Shown here piece by piece: positions 1 to 6,635 of a stretch of 7,480 nt of DNA. The DNA is from an uncultured Holdemanella sp. (GTDB lineage: Bacteria > Bacillota_I > Bacilli_A > Erysipelotrichales > Erysipelotrichaceae), in the NCBI GenBank assembly GCA_900754615.1, contig CAAEDN010000091.1:1-7480 (forward strand), given 5' to 3'. The notes under the pieces are model-generated. The model ran no database searches. It was not told the origin of the DNA and saw only the letters and a program-made list of their open reading frames with translations. The first letter of the stretch is position 1. Each line of letters begins with the position of its first letter. Both the position numbers and the translations under genes were made by a program.

Positions 1-942
1 TCCACATTTAGTGAACAATATTCAGAAATTTGGTCAATGCTAAAACCATCTTCATACATTTTACGAACCATTTGTTTCACTTGTTTATTTGCTTCTTCTA
101 ATTTCTTATCGGCTTCTTCTACTTTCTTATCAGCTTCTTGGTTTAATTTATTCGCTTCTTGTAATGCCTTTTTTGCTTCTTCTTGTGCTTTATGAGCCTC
201 TTCAAGTTCGAGCTGTCGTTCCGTTCGCTCTTCATTTTCATGTAGTTTTCTAAAATCTTCTATTATTTTTTTCCAACCATCATCCGATATGGTTTCTACA
301 CGCTTCTCTAGCATTTGCCATCACTTTCTATCATCACCTTAATTTTACTATCTTCGATTTCTTTGTGGCAATTCAAAAAGTAATAAATCATCTTTCTTGT
401 TCATTCATGTCTTCAAGTAGCTTATTTACATCCAACTTTGCCATTTCAACCGTTCGTATCTTCATACGATCTTCTGTTTCTTTCACAAAAGATAAGCCAT
501 CCTCATTCCTTAATGTAAATGTGTTGCACATTCGATCATTCGTAATTAGATTCACATTAAAGAACACTAAGACAATTGTTTCCTTTAACTCTCCATAATA
601 TTTTCCTTCCAATTCTTGAGAACCATGAAGCCGAGCCAAATAATAACTAAAGCGAATCGGCAAATTATCTTTCGTTTGTCTTAACTGCATTTCTAAATCC
701 ATCATCGTTCGATCATCAAATTCAACCAACAGATCCAATCTTGGATTTTTCATTTTACTATAGTCTTTTACCATTTCTGAATTCTTTACAACAACACGAT
801 TCACCGTTCTTTCTAAAAATACCGTAAGTAATGATTTTAAGGCATCATTGGCCTCTTTACAGTCTTCGTCAAAAACATATTTAAAGGCAAAATCATTTAA
901 TAAATTTGCACTACGCATGAGCACCTCAATTCTAGTAGGCAT
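1..942 (-). pseudogene. PDDEXK/Rpn-family transposase-like nuclease, two frameshifts, cut by left window edge
   Basis: The N-terminal part (942-388, 184 codons) reads as a PD-(D/E)XK nuclease-like domain of the Rpn/PDDEXK transposase group: an LNDFAFKYVF opening, then D70 and the E84-x-Q86 pair that fit the nuclease core. The reading then hits TGA at 390-388. Family-like sequence continues at once in another frame (IYYFLNCHKEIEDSK, about 388-315), which ends at TAG. It continues again in a third frame from 314 (MLEKRVETISDD) into a charged coiled coil and a conserved tail (MYEDGFSIDQISEYC) that runs out of the window. Each junction is explained by one lost base, near 390 and near 314 (the second beside an A run). 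The start at 942 is uncertain: ATG at 918 also lies just after GAGGTG. Members of this family act as recombination-promoting nucleases and are often found broken. Sequencing error or recoding cannot be excluded. Confidence 0.8.
91..216 (-). repeat. 21-bp tandem repeat, about six units, encoding coiled-coil heptads
   Basis: On the plus strand GCTTCTT-type unit starts fall at 91, 112, 133, 154 and 175, with a variant GCCTCTT at 196, exactly 21 bases apart. On the coding (minus) strand each unit encodes one seven-residue step: EEAHKAQ, EEAKKAL, QEANKLN, QEADKKV, EEADKKL, EEANKQV. The units are diverged in sequence but keep phase, so the period is that of a coiled-coil heptad made by DNA-level duplication. 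It lies in the tail of the broken PDDEXK/Rpn-type gene. Confidence 0.85.
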
Positions 943-992
943 TTCCTACATACTCATATACGTAAAAAAAGGATTTTTTCTAATAAATATAG

Positions 993-1014
993 AAAAAAGC
1001 GCCTTTCGACGCTT
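993..1014 (-). terminator. Rho-independent terminator of the hypB-oxidoreductase-hypA operon
   Basis: On the minus strand AAGCGTC pairs with GGCGCTT (one G-T wobble) around a GAAA tetraloop, followed directly by six T. The 5' arm overlaps the TAA stop codon of hypA (1015-1013), so transcription ends right behind the operon and is separated from the downstream PDDEXK/Rpn-type gene. The stem is 7 bp and the loop is of the stable GNRA class. Confidence 0.85.
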
Positions 1015-1357
1015 ATTCAGCTTCAATCTCCTTAATGAGACACTCATTTCCTTGAAGTAAGACTGTATGTTCACTCTTACAATATGGACACACTCTTCCA
1101 TATTGAATCGTATCATATGTTTTTTCACACTCGTTACAGATCGTAATGGCTTCAATCCATTCATATTCAAGTGTGGAATTTTCAATCAAAGGTACCTTCT
1201 TCTTATAATATTTCCAACAATCCACTAAATATTCAGGAACGATCCCACTGACTTTTCCAATTTGAAGGGTTACTCTACGGATATCTTTAATCTCATTTTC
1301 TTGTGCAAGTTCTTGAAGCGTTTTTGAAATATGTACTACAATCCCTAATTCATGCAT
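1013..1357 (-). CDS. hypA: HypA, nickel/zinc metallochaperone for hydrogenase maturation
   Basis: The protein has 114 residues, the usual HypA length. It begins MHELGIV; family HypA binds nickel through the N-terminal amine and His2, which fixes the start at ATG 1357 rather than an upstream in-frame Met at 1405 lying inside the preceding gene. The structural zinc site is visible as C74-x2-C77 and C90-x2-C93. HypA works with the GTPase HypB to insert nickel into [NiFe] hydrogenase or, in some bacteria, urease; it is cytoplasmic. It is the last gene of the operon: its ATG lies 1 nt after the TAG of the oxidoreductase, with only a weak purine-rich stretch (AAGAAGAAA) as ribosome binding site, so translation is probably coupled. 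A terminator hairpin overlaps its stop codon. No hydrogenase or urease subunit is present in the window, so the client is unknown. Confidence 0.93.
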   Translation of the reverse strand: MHELGIVVHISKTLQELAQENEIKDIRRVTLQIGKVSGIVPEYLVDCWKYYKKKVPLIENSTLEYEWIEAITICNECEKTYDTIQYGRVCPYCKSEHTVLLQGNECLIKEIEAE

Positions 1358-1358
1358 A

Positions 1359-4040
1359 CTATTTCTTCTTATTGCGAATAATCTTGATCTGGCGCTTAGC
1401 CGCATATGGCAAAATAGCCTTCATCTTATCTTCCGCCTTAACCATTCTTGCACCATCCTTGATGTCACGCGTTAAGTGAATCGCATCAAATTCGCATTTA
1501 GTCGTACACAAACCACAACCAATACACTTATTTGTATCGACAATACTTGCACCACATCCAAGACATCGATTGGCTTCAATCCTCACCTGTTCTTCTGTAA
1601 AAGTAGAGCGCAAATCTCTAAATGATTTTTCACCTAAACCCTTTTTAATACCAGGAATTTGGCGTTTAGCATGATCAAAATCAATATCAATCAACACATT
1701 ATTCTTATCAAACTCATTGAACAAATGTAAATCTCTTCCAATAGTTAAGGAATGACCCTTATGCACAAATCGATGCATAGATTCAGCCGCCTCTTTACCA
1801 TGACTAATCGCATCAATCGCAAATTTTGGACCCGTGTACACATCGCCACCCGCAAACACATCTTCAATCGATGTTTGTAGTGTTGTACCATCGGCTTTAA
1901 TGGTTCCATTTGGATTTGTATCTACATCTAATTTCTGAATTGGAATAATACTTTGTCCAATCGAAAGGAATACATGACTACACTGAACAGTTTCCAAAAC
2001 ATCTTCATCATAGCTTGGATTAAATCTTCCAGTTTCATCTTTTACACTTACACATTGCTTAAACACAATTGAATCTTCCTTGATTTCCTTTGGACCCCAT
2101 CCACAATGAAGCAGAATACCCTCTTCTTTAGCTTCTTCTACTTCTTCAGGACTAGCTGGCATTTCAATTTCTTGTTCCAAAGAATATAGATGAACCTTTT
2201 CAGCTCCACTTCTTAAAGCTGCACGAGCCACATCTATCGCAACATTTCCACCACCAACGACAACAACATCACCAGAAATTAAATTTGGATTTTCTGTTTT
2301 ATTGACCTTACGCAAGAAATCAATTCCAGATTCAACCATTTTATTATCTTCACCTGGAATATTTAATTTTCTTGAGCCTTGCGCACCAATAGCCACATAG
2401 AATGCTTCATACCCTTCATTTCTTAAATCATCCAAAGAAATATCTTTACCTACTTCTATGCCACACTTAAATTCAATACCCATAGCTTTTAAAACTTCAA
2501 TTTCAGCCTCAATCACAGACTTCTCTAAACGAAAAGATGGAATACCATATACTAACATACCACCAGGTTTTTCTTCTTTTTCGAAAATTGTCACTGGATA
2601 GCCCATCATTCTTAAATAATAAGCCGCACTCATACCAGCAGGACCTGCACCAATGATTGCCATCTTGTTTGTAAAGAATTTTCCTTCAACATTTTCACAT
2701 AAAGGAATATAACGCTTATCTTCATGAAGTTCTTGTTCGGCAATAAACTTCTTGATTTCATCAATAGCCAAAGGCTCATCAATCAAACCACGCGTACATT
2801 GTTGTTCGCACCTTCTATTACAGATAGCTCCACAAACAGCTGGGAATGGATTAAAATCTTTGATCAACTTTAATGCATCCATATAACGACCTTCTTTAGC
2901 CATCTTAATATAGCCTTGTACTGGCAAATGGGCAGGACAAGCACTTTTACAAGGCGATGTTCCAGTTTCATAACAGTTTACTTTTGCTGTATCTCTAAAA
3001 TTCCAGTTCCACTTTTCAGGACCCCACTTTGCATCATCTGGAAGTTCTTGTTTAGGATACATTACTGGACCATCTTTTGTACAAAGCTTTTGCCCCAATT
3101 TTGCCGCACCCACTGGACAAATTTCTACACATTTTCCACACGCAACACACTTTTCACTATCCACATGCGCTCTATAGGCACTGGCAGACATATTTGGTGT
3201 ATTAAACAATTGGCTTGTTCTTAATGCGTTACATACGCCATGTGCGCAGTTACAAATCGCAAAAATCTTATCCTCTCCATCAATATTGGTAATCTGATGG
3301 ACATAACCTTTTCTTTCACAACGCTCCAATGTTTCAATAACTTCTTCATACGTACAATAATGTCCACCCTTGTTGGTCTGAACAACATAATCTGCCATAT
3401 CCCCTACCGCAATACAAACATCGGCTTCTACATCCCCTGTTCCTTCACCTCTTACACGTTGTTGTCTTCTACATGAACATGGAGAAAGAGCATACTTATC
3501 ATATTTATTTAGCCAATGCGAAATTTTTTCTACACTCACCGCTTCTTGATTGGCATGAATCGCCTTTTCAACAGGAATAACATGCATACCAATACCCGCT
3601 CCTCCAGGAGGAACCATTGGCGTTACTTTTTCAAGTGGTAAACGTGTCATCTTTTCAAAGAAATCCGCAACAATTGGATGTTCTTCTACAAGATCTTTGT
3701 TCATAACCATAAATTCGGCAGCCCCAGGAACAAATTGAGGCAACACAAATTGTTTATGATGATCCTCATTTTCCCAGTTATATTCAATCATTCCAATTTC
3801 ACAGACTTCATTTAATACACGATTCACTTTACCTGCTGGCCAGCCACTTCTTTTCACTACTTCTTCAAAAGAAAGTGGTTTACGCACTTCAAAACACAAA
3901 CATAAATCGCATTGTTCATCATTTAAGATTTCATTTAAGCACTCATATTCAGGATCGGCTTCCGATAACCTTTTTACTTTTGCCGGAATACGATCTGTGA
4001 TACGCCTTGCCAGTTTATCAATATTATCTCGATATGCCAT
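1359..4040 (-). CDS. Multidomain FAD/[4Fe-4S] NAD(P)H oxidoreductase, GltD-like, with N-terminal winged-helix-like region
   Basis: 893 residues. About 55-90 resembles a winged helix (LSFEEVVKRSGWPAGKVNRV). About 185-270 is a cysteine-rich region with CSC at 188-190, C209, C229 and CNCAHGVC at 263-270. Next is a ferredoxin motif, C298/C301/C304/C308. Then a GltD-type N-terminal cluster domain (C364, C368, C403, C407, C411, C415). Then the flavoprotein core: FAD fold GAGPAG 464-469, PGGMLVYGIP near 492, NAD(P)H fold GGGN 596-599, and a second FAD motif GGDVYTGPKF at 731. A C-terminal ferredoxin domain has C826, C829, C839, C842, C845 and C849. The core is that of glutamate synthase small subunit/NfnB-type enzymes, which pass electrons between pyridine nucleotides and iron-sulfur clusters. 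The substrate and partner cannot be read from sequence. ATG 4040 follows an AAGGAA site and lies 1 nt after the hypB stop. Lying between hypB and hypA, it may serve a nickel-dependent redox process; that is inference. Confidence 0.9.
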   Translation of the reverse strand: MAYRDNIDKLARRITDRIPAKVKRLSEADPEYECLNEILNDEQCDLCLCFEVRKPLSFEEVVKRSGWPAGKVNRVLNEVCEIGMIEYNWENEDHHKQFVLPQFVPGAAEFMVMNKDLVEEHPIVADFFEKMTRLPLEKVTPMVPPGGAGIGMHVIPVEKAIHANQEAVSVEKISHWLNKYDKYALSPCSCRRQQRVRGEGTGDVEADVCIAVGDMADYVVQTNKGGHYCTYEEVIETLERCERKGYVHQITNIDGEDKIFAICNCAHGVCNALRTSQLFNTPNMSASAYRAHVDSEKCVACGKCVEICPVGAAKLGQKLCTKDGPVMYPKQELPDDAKWGPEKWNWNFRDTAKVNCYETGTSPCKSACPAHLPVQGYIKMAKEGRYMDALKLIKDFNPFPAVCGAICNRRCEQQCTRGLIDEPLAIDEIKKFIAEQELHEDKRYIPLCENVEGKFFTNKMAIIGAGPAGMSAAYYLRMMGYPVTIFEKEEKPGGMLVYGIPSFRLEKSVIEAEIEVLKAMGIEFKCGIEVGKDISLDDLRNEGYEAFYVAIGAQGSRKLNIPGEDNKMVESGIDFLRKVNKTENPNLISGDVVVVGGGNVAIDVARAALRSGAEKVHLYSLEQEIEMPASPEEVEEAKEEGILLHCGWGPKEIKEDSIVFKQCVSVKDETGRFNPSYDEDVLETVQCSHVFLSIGQSIIPIQKLDVDTNPNGTIKADGTTLQTSIEDVFAGGDVYTGPKFAIDAISHGKEAAESMHRFVHKGHSLTIGRDLHLFNEFDKNNVLIDIDFDHAKRQIPGIKKGLGEKSFRDLRSTFTEEQVRIEANRCLGCGASIVDTNKCIGCGLCTTKCEFDAIHLTRDIKDGARMVKAEDKMKAILPYAAKRQIKIIRNKKK

Positions 4041-4041
4041 A

Positions 4042-4704
4042 TTATTCCTTCCAGGCTTTTACTTCATTTTCAAGCCAATTACACCAGTCTTCCATTCCCT
4101 CACTCGTTTTAGCACACACTTCAAAAATTTTCGCATTTGGATTTCGGTACAGAATATTCTTTTTACATTTCTCTACATCAAAATCAAAGTATGGCAATAC
4201 ATCGATTTTATTGATAAGAACCACGTCACACACTTGAAACATCAATGGATACTTCAAAGGTTTATCATCTCCTTCTGGAACACTTAAGATAGCCACATTT
4301 TTAGTAGATCCCGTATCAAATTCAGCTGGACATACTAAATTTCCTACATTTTCAAGCACAGCCAAATCTAAATCTTCCATTCCCATTTCATGTAAGCCTT
4401 GACGTGTCATATCTGCGTCTAAATGGCACATACCTCCCGTATGTAGCTGAATGGTACGTACACCATATTCACTGATGGTTTTAGCATCCACATCACTATC
4501 AATATCCGCTTCCATAATGCCAATTCTCATTGTGTCTTTTAATCTTTCTAATGTTCTAGATAGAGTTGTTGTCTTGCCGGCTCCTGGACTCGACATGACA
4601 TTTAATAAGAACACACCCTTGTCTTTGCATTCTTGTCTTAATCTGTTCGCATCTTTATTATTATCTTCAAATACGCTTTGTTTCACTTCTATAATTTTGT
4701 ACAT
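4042..4704 (-). CDS. hypB: HypB, GTPase for nickel incorporation into hydrogenase
   Basis: 220 residues, a SIMIBI-class GTPase. P-loop SSPGAGKT at 38-45, acidic EADIDSD at 65-71, and the guanine-specificity motif NKID at 165-168. The metal-binding site in the G domain is present: C93-H94 in GGMCHLDAD and C125 in GNLVCP. The histidine-rich N-terminal stretch and the CxxCGC motif of some HypB proteins are absent, so it probably has no nickel-storage role. HypB works with HypA in GTP-dependent nickel delivery. ATG 4704 is chosen because a perfect AGGAGG (4716-4711) precedes it by 6 nt; an in-frame ATG at 4758 has no such site and adds residues unlike the family. It is the first gene of the operon and its TAA lies 1 nt before the oxidoreductase ATG. 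A cre sequence lies 20 bp upstream, implying catabolite control. Confidence 0.95.
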   Translation of the reverse strand: MYKIIEVKQSVFEDNNKDANRLRQECKDKGVFLLNVMSSPGAGKTTTLSRTLERLKDTMRIGIMEADIDSDVDAKTISEYGVRTIQLHTGGMCHLDADMTRQGLHEMGMEDLDLAVLENVGNLVCPAEFDTGSTKNVAILSVPEGDDKPLKYPLMFQVCDVVLINKIDVLPYFDFDVEKCKKNILYRNPNAKIFEVCAKTSEGMEDWCNWLENEVKAWKE

Positions 4705-4722
4705 AAGAACCCTCCTAAAGGG

Positions 4723-4751
4723 ATTGTAAACGATTACACGATAATAGTAAA
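4723..4751 (-). promoter_or_regulatory. Candidate hypB operon promoter
   Basis: On the minus strand TTTACT (4751-4746) and TACAAT (4728-4723) are separated by 17 nt, matching the sigma-A consensus at 4 of 6 and 5 of 6 positions. The start would fall near 4716, giving a very short leader that begins with the AGGAGG site. A second -10-like hexamer, TATTAT (4746-4741), has no good -35 but would give a longer leader. Both choices place the cre sequence on or just after the promoter. Confidence 0.45.
4725..4738. promoter_or_regulatory. CcpA-type cre operator
   Basis: TGTAAACGATTACA matches the consensus TGWAANCGNTNWCA at every position, including the central CG, with TGTAA/TTACA arms as inverted repeats. 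It lies in the divergent control region, 20 bp upstream of the hypB ATG and overlapping the -10 and spacer of the candidate hypB promoter, a repressing position. It is about 75 bp upstream of the amidase start, so an effect on that gene is less certain. CcpA itself is not encoded here. Confidence 0.75.
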
Positions 4752-4777
4752 TAAACACATGTTAGCCTTTGCACACC

Positions 4778-4806
4778 TTGAAAAGAAATCGGTTTTCGCC
4801 TATCAT
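4778..4806 (+). promoter_or_regulatory. Sigma-A promoter of the amidase-peptidase pair
   Basis: TTGAAA (4778-4783) and TATCAT (4801-4806), spacer exactly 17 nt, each 5 of 6 to consensus. The expected transcription start is about 4812-4814, which is the ATG of the amidase gene. No Shine-Dalgarno sequence is seen before that ATG. The two facts together suggest a leaderless or nearly leaderless mRNA. Confidence 0.65.
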
Positions 4807-4813
4807 AAACTAT

Positions 4814-5614
4814 ATGAAGATCTGTATGTATCAGATGTCTGTTTCAATAGACAATCAACAAAACATAGCTAAACTAAAAAACATTCCAGACTGCGATATT
4901 TTAGTTCTTTGTGAAATGTGGAATTGTCCCTATCATAATGATGCACTTAAAACAGCGTATTTGCGTCATGATGAAAGTTTAGAGGCACTAAAAGAAACCG
5001 CTCGATCGAATAAAATATGGATTGTGGCTGGTTCCATTTGTGCAGATAAATACAATCGTTGTTACATATTGAATAGCGATGGTGACATTGTTTGTTCATA
5101 TGATAAAACACATCTTTTTGAATTCCACAACAAACAAGATTATTGTGAAAATGAAGTATTTGTACCAGGAAGTCACCTACAATGTTTTGATACGCCATGG
5201 GGAAAATGTGGCATTCTATTATGTTACGACATTCGTTTCCCAGAAGTATCTAGAATTCTAGCTCAAAATGGAGCGCAAATTCTATTTTGTCCGGCTGCCT
5301 TTAATGAGCAGGCTACAAAGAAACATTGGAAGTTATTTACTCAAACTCGTGCTTTGGAAAATGAAGTCTTTTTGTGTGGTGTTGCCCCAGCTAAGTATAC
5401 GTATAAAAACTATACTTCAGGAGGCCACTCTATTCTTGTGGATGGTTTTGGCAATATTGTAGTGGAATTAAGTGAAGAGGAAGCCTGCAAAGTTGTAGAT
5501 ATCGATTTAAACGACATTGAAAAAGTAAGGAAAAGAATGCCTTATTGGAAGGTACGTAGAAATGATTTATATGAATTAAAGGAGATCAAAAATGAAGACA
5601 ATTCAAATCAATGA
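4814..5614 (+). CDS. Nitrilase-superfamily carbon-nitrogen hydrolase (omega-amidase-like)
   Basis: 266 residues, the usual size of a single-domain Nit-type amidase. The catalytic triad is visible: E34 in LCEMWNCPY, K98 in YDKTHLFE, and nucleophile C137 in LLCYDIRFPE. Such enzymes hydrolyse small amides in the cytoplasm; the closest resemblance is to omega-amidase/deaminated-glutathione amidase (Nit2/Nit1), but the exact substrate cannot be assigned. The start at 4814 puts MKICMYQMSV on the first beta strand, as in the family; an in-frame ATG at 4769 would lie upstream of the promoter's -10, and Met5 (4826) or Met8 remain alternatives. No ribosome binding site is seen, consistent with the promoter start falling on this ATG. 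The 3' end overlaps the peptidase gene by 23 bp, so both are co-transcribed and probably translationally coupled. Confidence 0.88.
   Translation: MKICMYQMSVSIDNQQNIAKLKNIPDCDILVLCEMWNCPYHNDALKTAYLRHDESLEALKETARSNKIWIVAGSICADKYNRCYILNSDGDIVCSYDKTHLFEFHNKQDYCENEVFVPGSHLQCFDTPWGKCGILLCYDIRFPEVSRILAQNGAQILFCPAAFNEQATKKHWKLFTQTRALENEVFLCGVAPAKYTYKNYTSGGHSILVDGFGNIVVELSEEEACKVVDIDLNDIEKVRKRMPYWKVRRNDLYELKEIKNEDNSNQ
5578..5586 (+). promoter_or_regulatory. Strong ribosome binding site for the P1 peptidase, inside the amidase gene
   Basis: AAAGGAGAT ends 5 nt before ATG 5592. It decides the start of the peptidase and places it 23 bp before the amidase stop codon, whereas the upstream amidase has no visible ribosome binding site. 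The second gene may therefore be translated more strongly than the first. Confidence 0.8.
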
Positions 5615-6560
5615 AATCGAAGGATTTCAAATTGGTAGTGCACAAGATACAGAAAATGCGACTGGCTGTACAGTCATCTTATGTAAAGAAGGAGCTACAG
5701 CTGGTGTAGATGTACGCGGTGGTGGTCCAGCTACTCGTGAAACGGATTTATTAAATCCTAAAAACATGGTTCAAAAAATTCATGCGGTTACATTATCGGG
5801 TGGTAGTGCTTTTGGTTTAGAATCAAGCAGTGGTGTTATGCAGTATTTGAGTGAACACGAAATTGGATTTGACATGAAAAACATCTATATTCCAATCGTA
5901 TGTGAAGCTTGTCTATTTGATTGTGGTGTAGGTAATTCTAAAGCCTATCCAAATAAACAAATGGGGTATGAGGCTTGTATTGAAGCGGAAAAAAATGATC
6001 CAAAACAAGGAAATGTCGGCGCTGGAACAGGGGCAAGTGTTGGTAAATTCTTTGGTCCTCAATATGCGATGAAGGCAGGACTTGGATTTTCGGCCCTACA
6101 AATTGGCCCATTAAAAGTAGGTGCTATCGTAGCCGTAAATGCGTGTGGAGATATTTTCTATCCAAATTCTGACAAACCAATCGCTGGTATTTATGATCGA
6201 AACACAAATACAAGATTGTTTAGCGAAGATGAAATCTTAAAGGCTGCTGAAAAGATGATCAATTCTTGTGGTATGAATACAACCATTGGTTGTATCATCA
6301 CAAATGCCGATTTAAACAAAGCCCAAATGAATAAGATTGCGAGCATGGCACATAATGGGTATGCAAGATGTATTCGTCCGGTCCACACTTCAAGTGATGG
6401 AGATACTATTTTTGCGATGACATCCAATAAAGTGCCTGCTGAACAAGATCTGGTTGGAATCATGGCCGTAAAAGCGATGGAACAAGCAATCGTCAATGCG
6501 GGTACACTTGCAGATAGCGCTTATGGTCTAGCTAGCTACAAAGAAATCACTAAAGAATAA
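5592..6560 (+). CDS. P1 family (DmpA/NylC-type) self-processing peptidase
   Basis: 322 residues. An N-terminal substrate-binding region (GVDVRGGGPATRE near 38-50, LSGGSAFGLE near 68-77) and a glycine-rich NVGAGTGASVG (141-151) are typical of the P1/S58 family. The autocleavage point is N229-T230 in GMNTTIG; T230 would become the N-terminal nucleophile of the small subunit, as in NylC-type members, while DmpA uses Ser. D269 and D271 in SSDGDTIF match the conserved downstream aspartates. Family members act as aminopeptidases with broad, often D- or beta-amino-acid specificity, or as amide/oligomer hydrolases; the substrate here is not predictable. No signal peptide is seen, so it is probably cytoplasmic. 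It overlaps and is probably coupled to the amidase gene and ends at a strong terminator. Both genes cleave amide bonds, suggesting a shared nitrogen- or peptide-scavenging role (inference). Confidence 0.9.
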   Translation: MKTIQINEIEGFQIGSAQDTENATGCTVILCKEGATAGVDVRGGGPATRETDLLNPKNMVQKIHAVTLSGGSAFGLESSSGVMQYLSEHEIGFDMKNIYIPIVCEACLFDCGVGNSKAYPNKQMGYEACIEAEKNDPKQGNVGAGTGASVGKFFGPQYAMKAGLGFSALQIGPLKVGAIVAVNACGDIFYPNSDKPIAGIYDRNTNTRLFSEDEILKAAEKMINSCGMNTTIGCIITNADLNKAQMNKIASMAHNGYARCIRPVHTSSDGDTIFAMTSNKVPAEQDLVGIMAVKAMEQAIVNAGTLADSAYGLASYKEITKE

Positions 6561-6565
6561 TCATT

Positions 6566-6592
6566 AAAGTATCGCTACGGTGATACTTTTTT
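6566..6592 (+). terminator. Rho-independent terminator after the P1 peptidase
   Basis: AAAGTATCGC pairs with GTGATACTTT (10 bp, one G-T wobble) around a TACG loop closed by C-G, the stable UNCG tetraloop class, followed by a T tract to 6592. It begins 5 nt after the TAA stop. The opposite strand has only three T after the stem, so it is mainly a plus-strand terminator. Confidence 0.88.
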
Positions 6593-6635
6593 AACGTGTC
6601 AGAAAATGACGAAAGTGCAGTATCTGACACGTTAA
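6591..6635. repeat. 12-bp perfect inverted repeat, outer pair of an interlocked structure
   Basis: TTAACGTGTCAG (6591-6602) and CTGACACGTTAA (6624-6635) are perfect reverse complements with 21 bases between them. The left arm starts within the T tract of the first terminator. The spacer holds the left arm of a second inverted repeat, so this repeat and the next cannot both fold as simple hairpins. Confidence 0.85.

Noticed and set aside
91..216. CRISPR array
   Set aside because: The 21-base units are contiguous with no spacers and are in frame with a coiled-coil coding sequence.
964..980. A/T palindrome (A run, GGA, T run) between the hypA terminator and the PDDEXK/Rpn-type gene
   Set aside because: The stem would be only A-T pairs around a 3-nt loop; too weak to call a terminator or operator.
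1358..1405. Upstream in-frame start for hypA giving 16 extra residues (MRLSAR...)
   Set aside because: The extension lies inside the oxidoreductase gene and would bury the MHE nickel-binding N-terminus that defines HypA.
2916..3476. Open frames on the plus strand opposite the oxidoreductase
   Set aside because: They are antisense to a strongly conserved gene, cysteine/phenylalanine-rich in the way of complement translations, and have no ribosome binding sites.
4705..4758. Longer HypB starting at 4758
   Set aside because: A perfect AGGAGG precedes ATG 4704 and the added residues do not resemble HypB N-termini; the longer start would also lie upstream of the best promoter and cre site.
4769..4813. 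Longer amidase starting at ATG 4769
   Set aside because: This ATG lies upstream of the promoter hexamers, and the extra residues precede the family's usual first beta strand.
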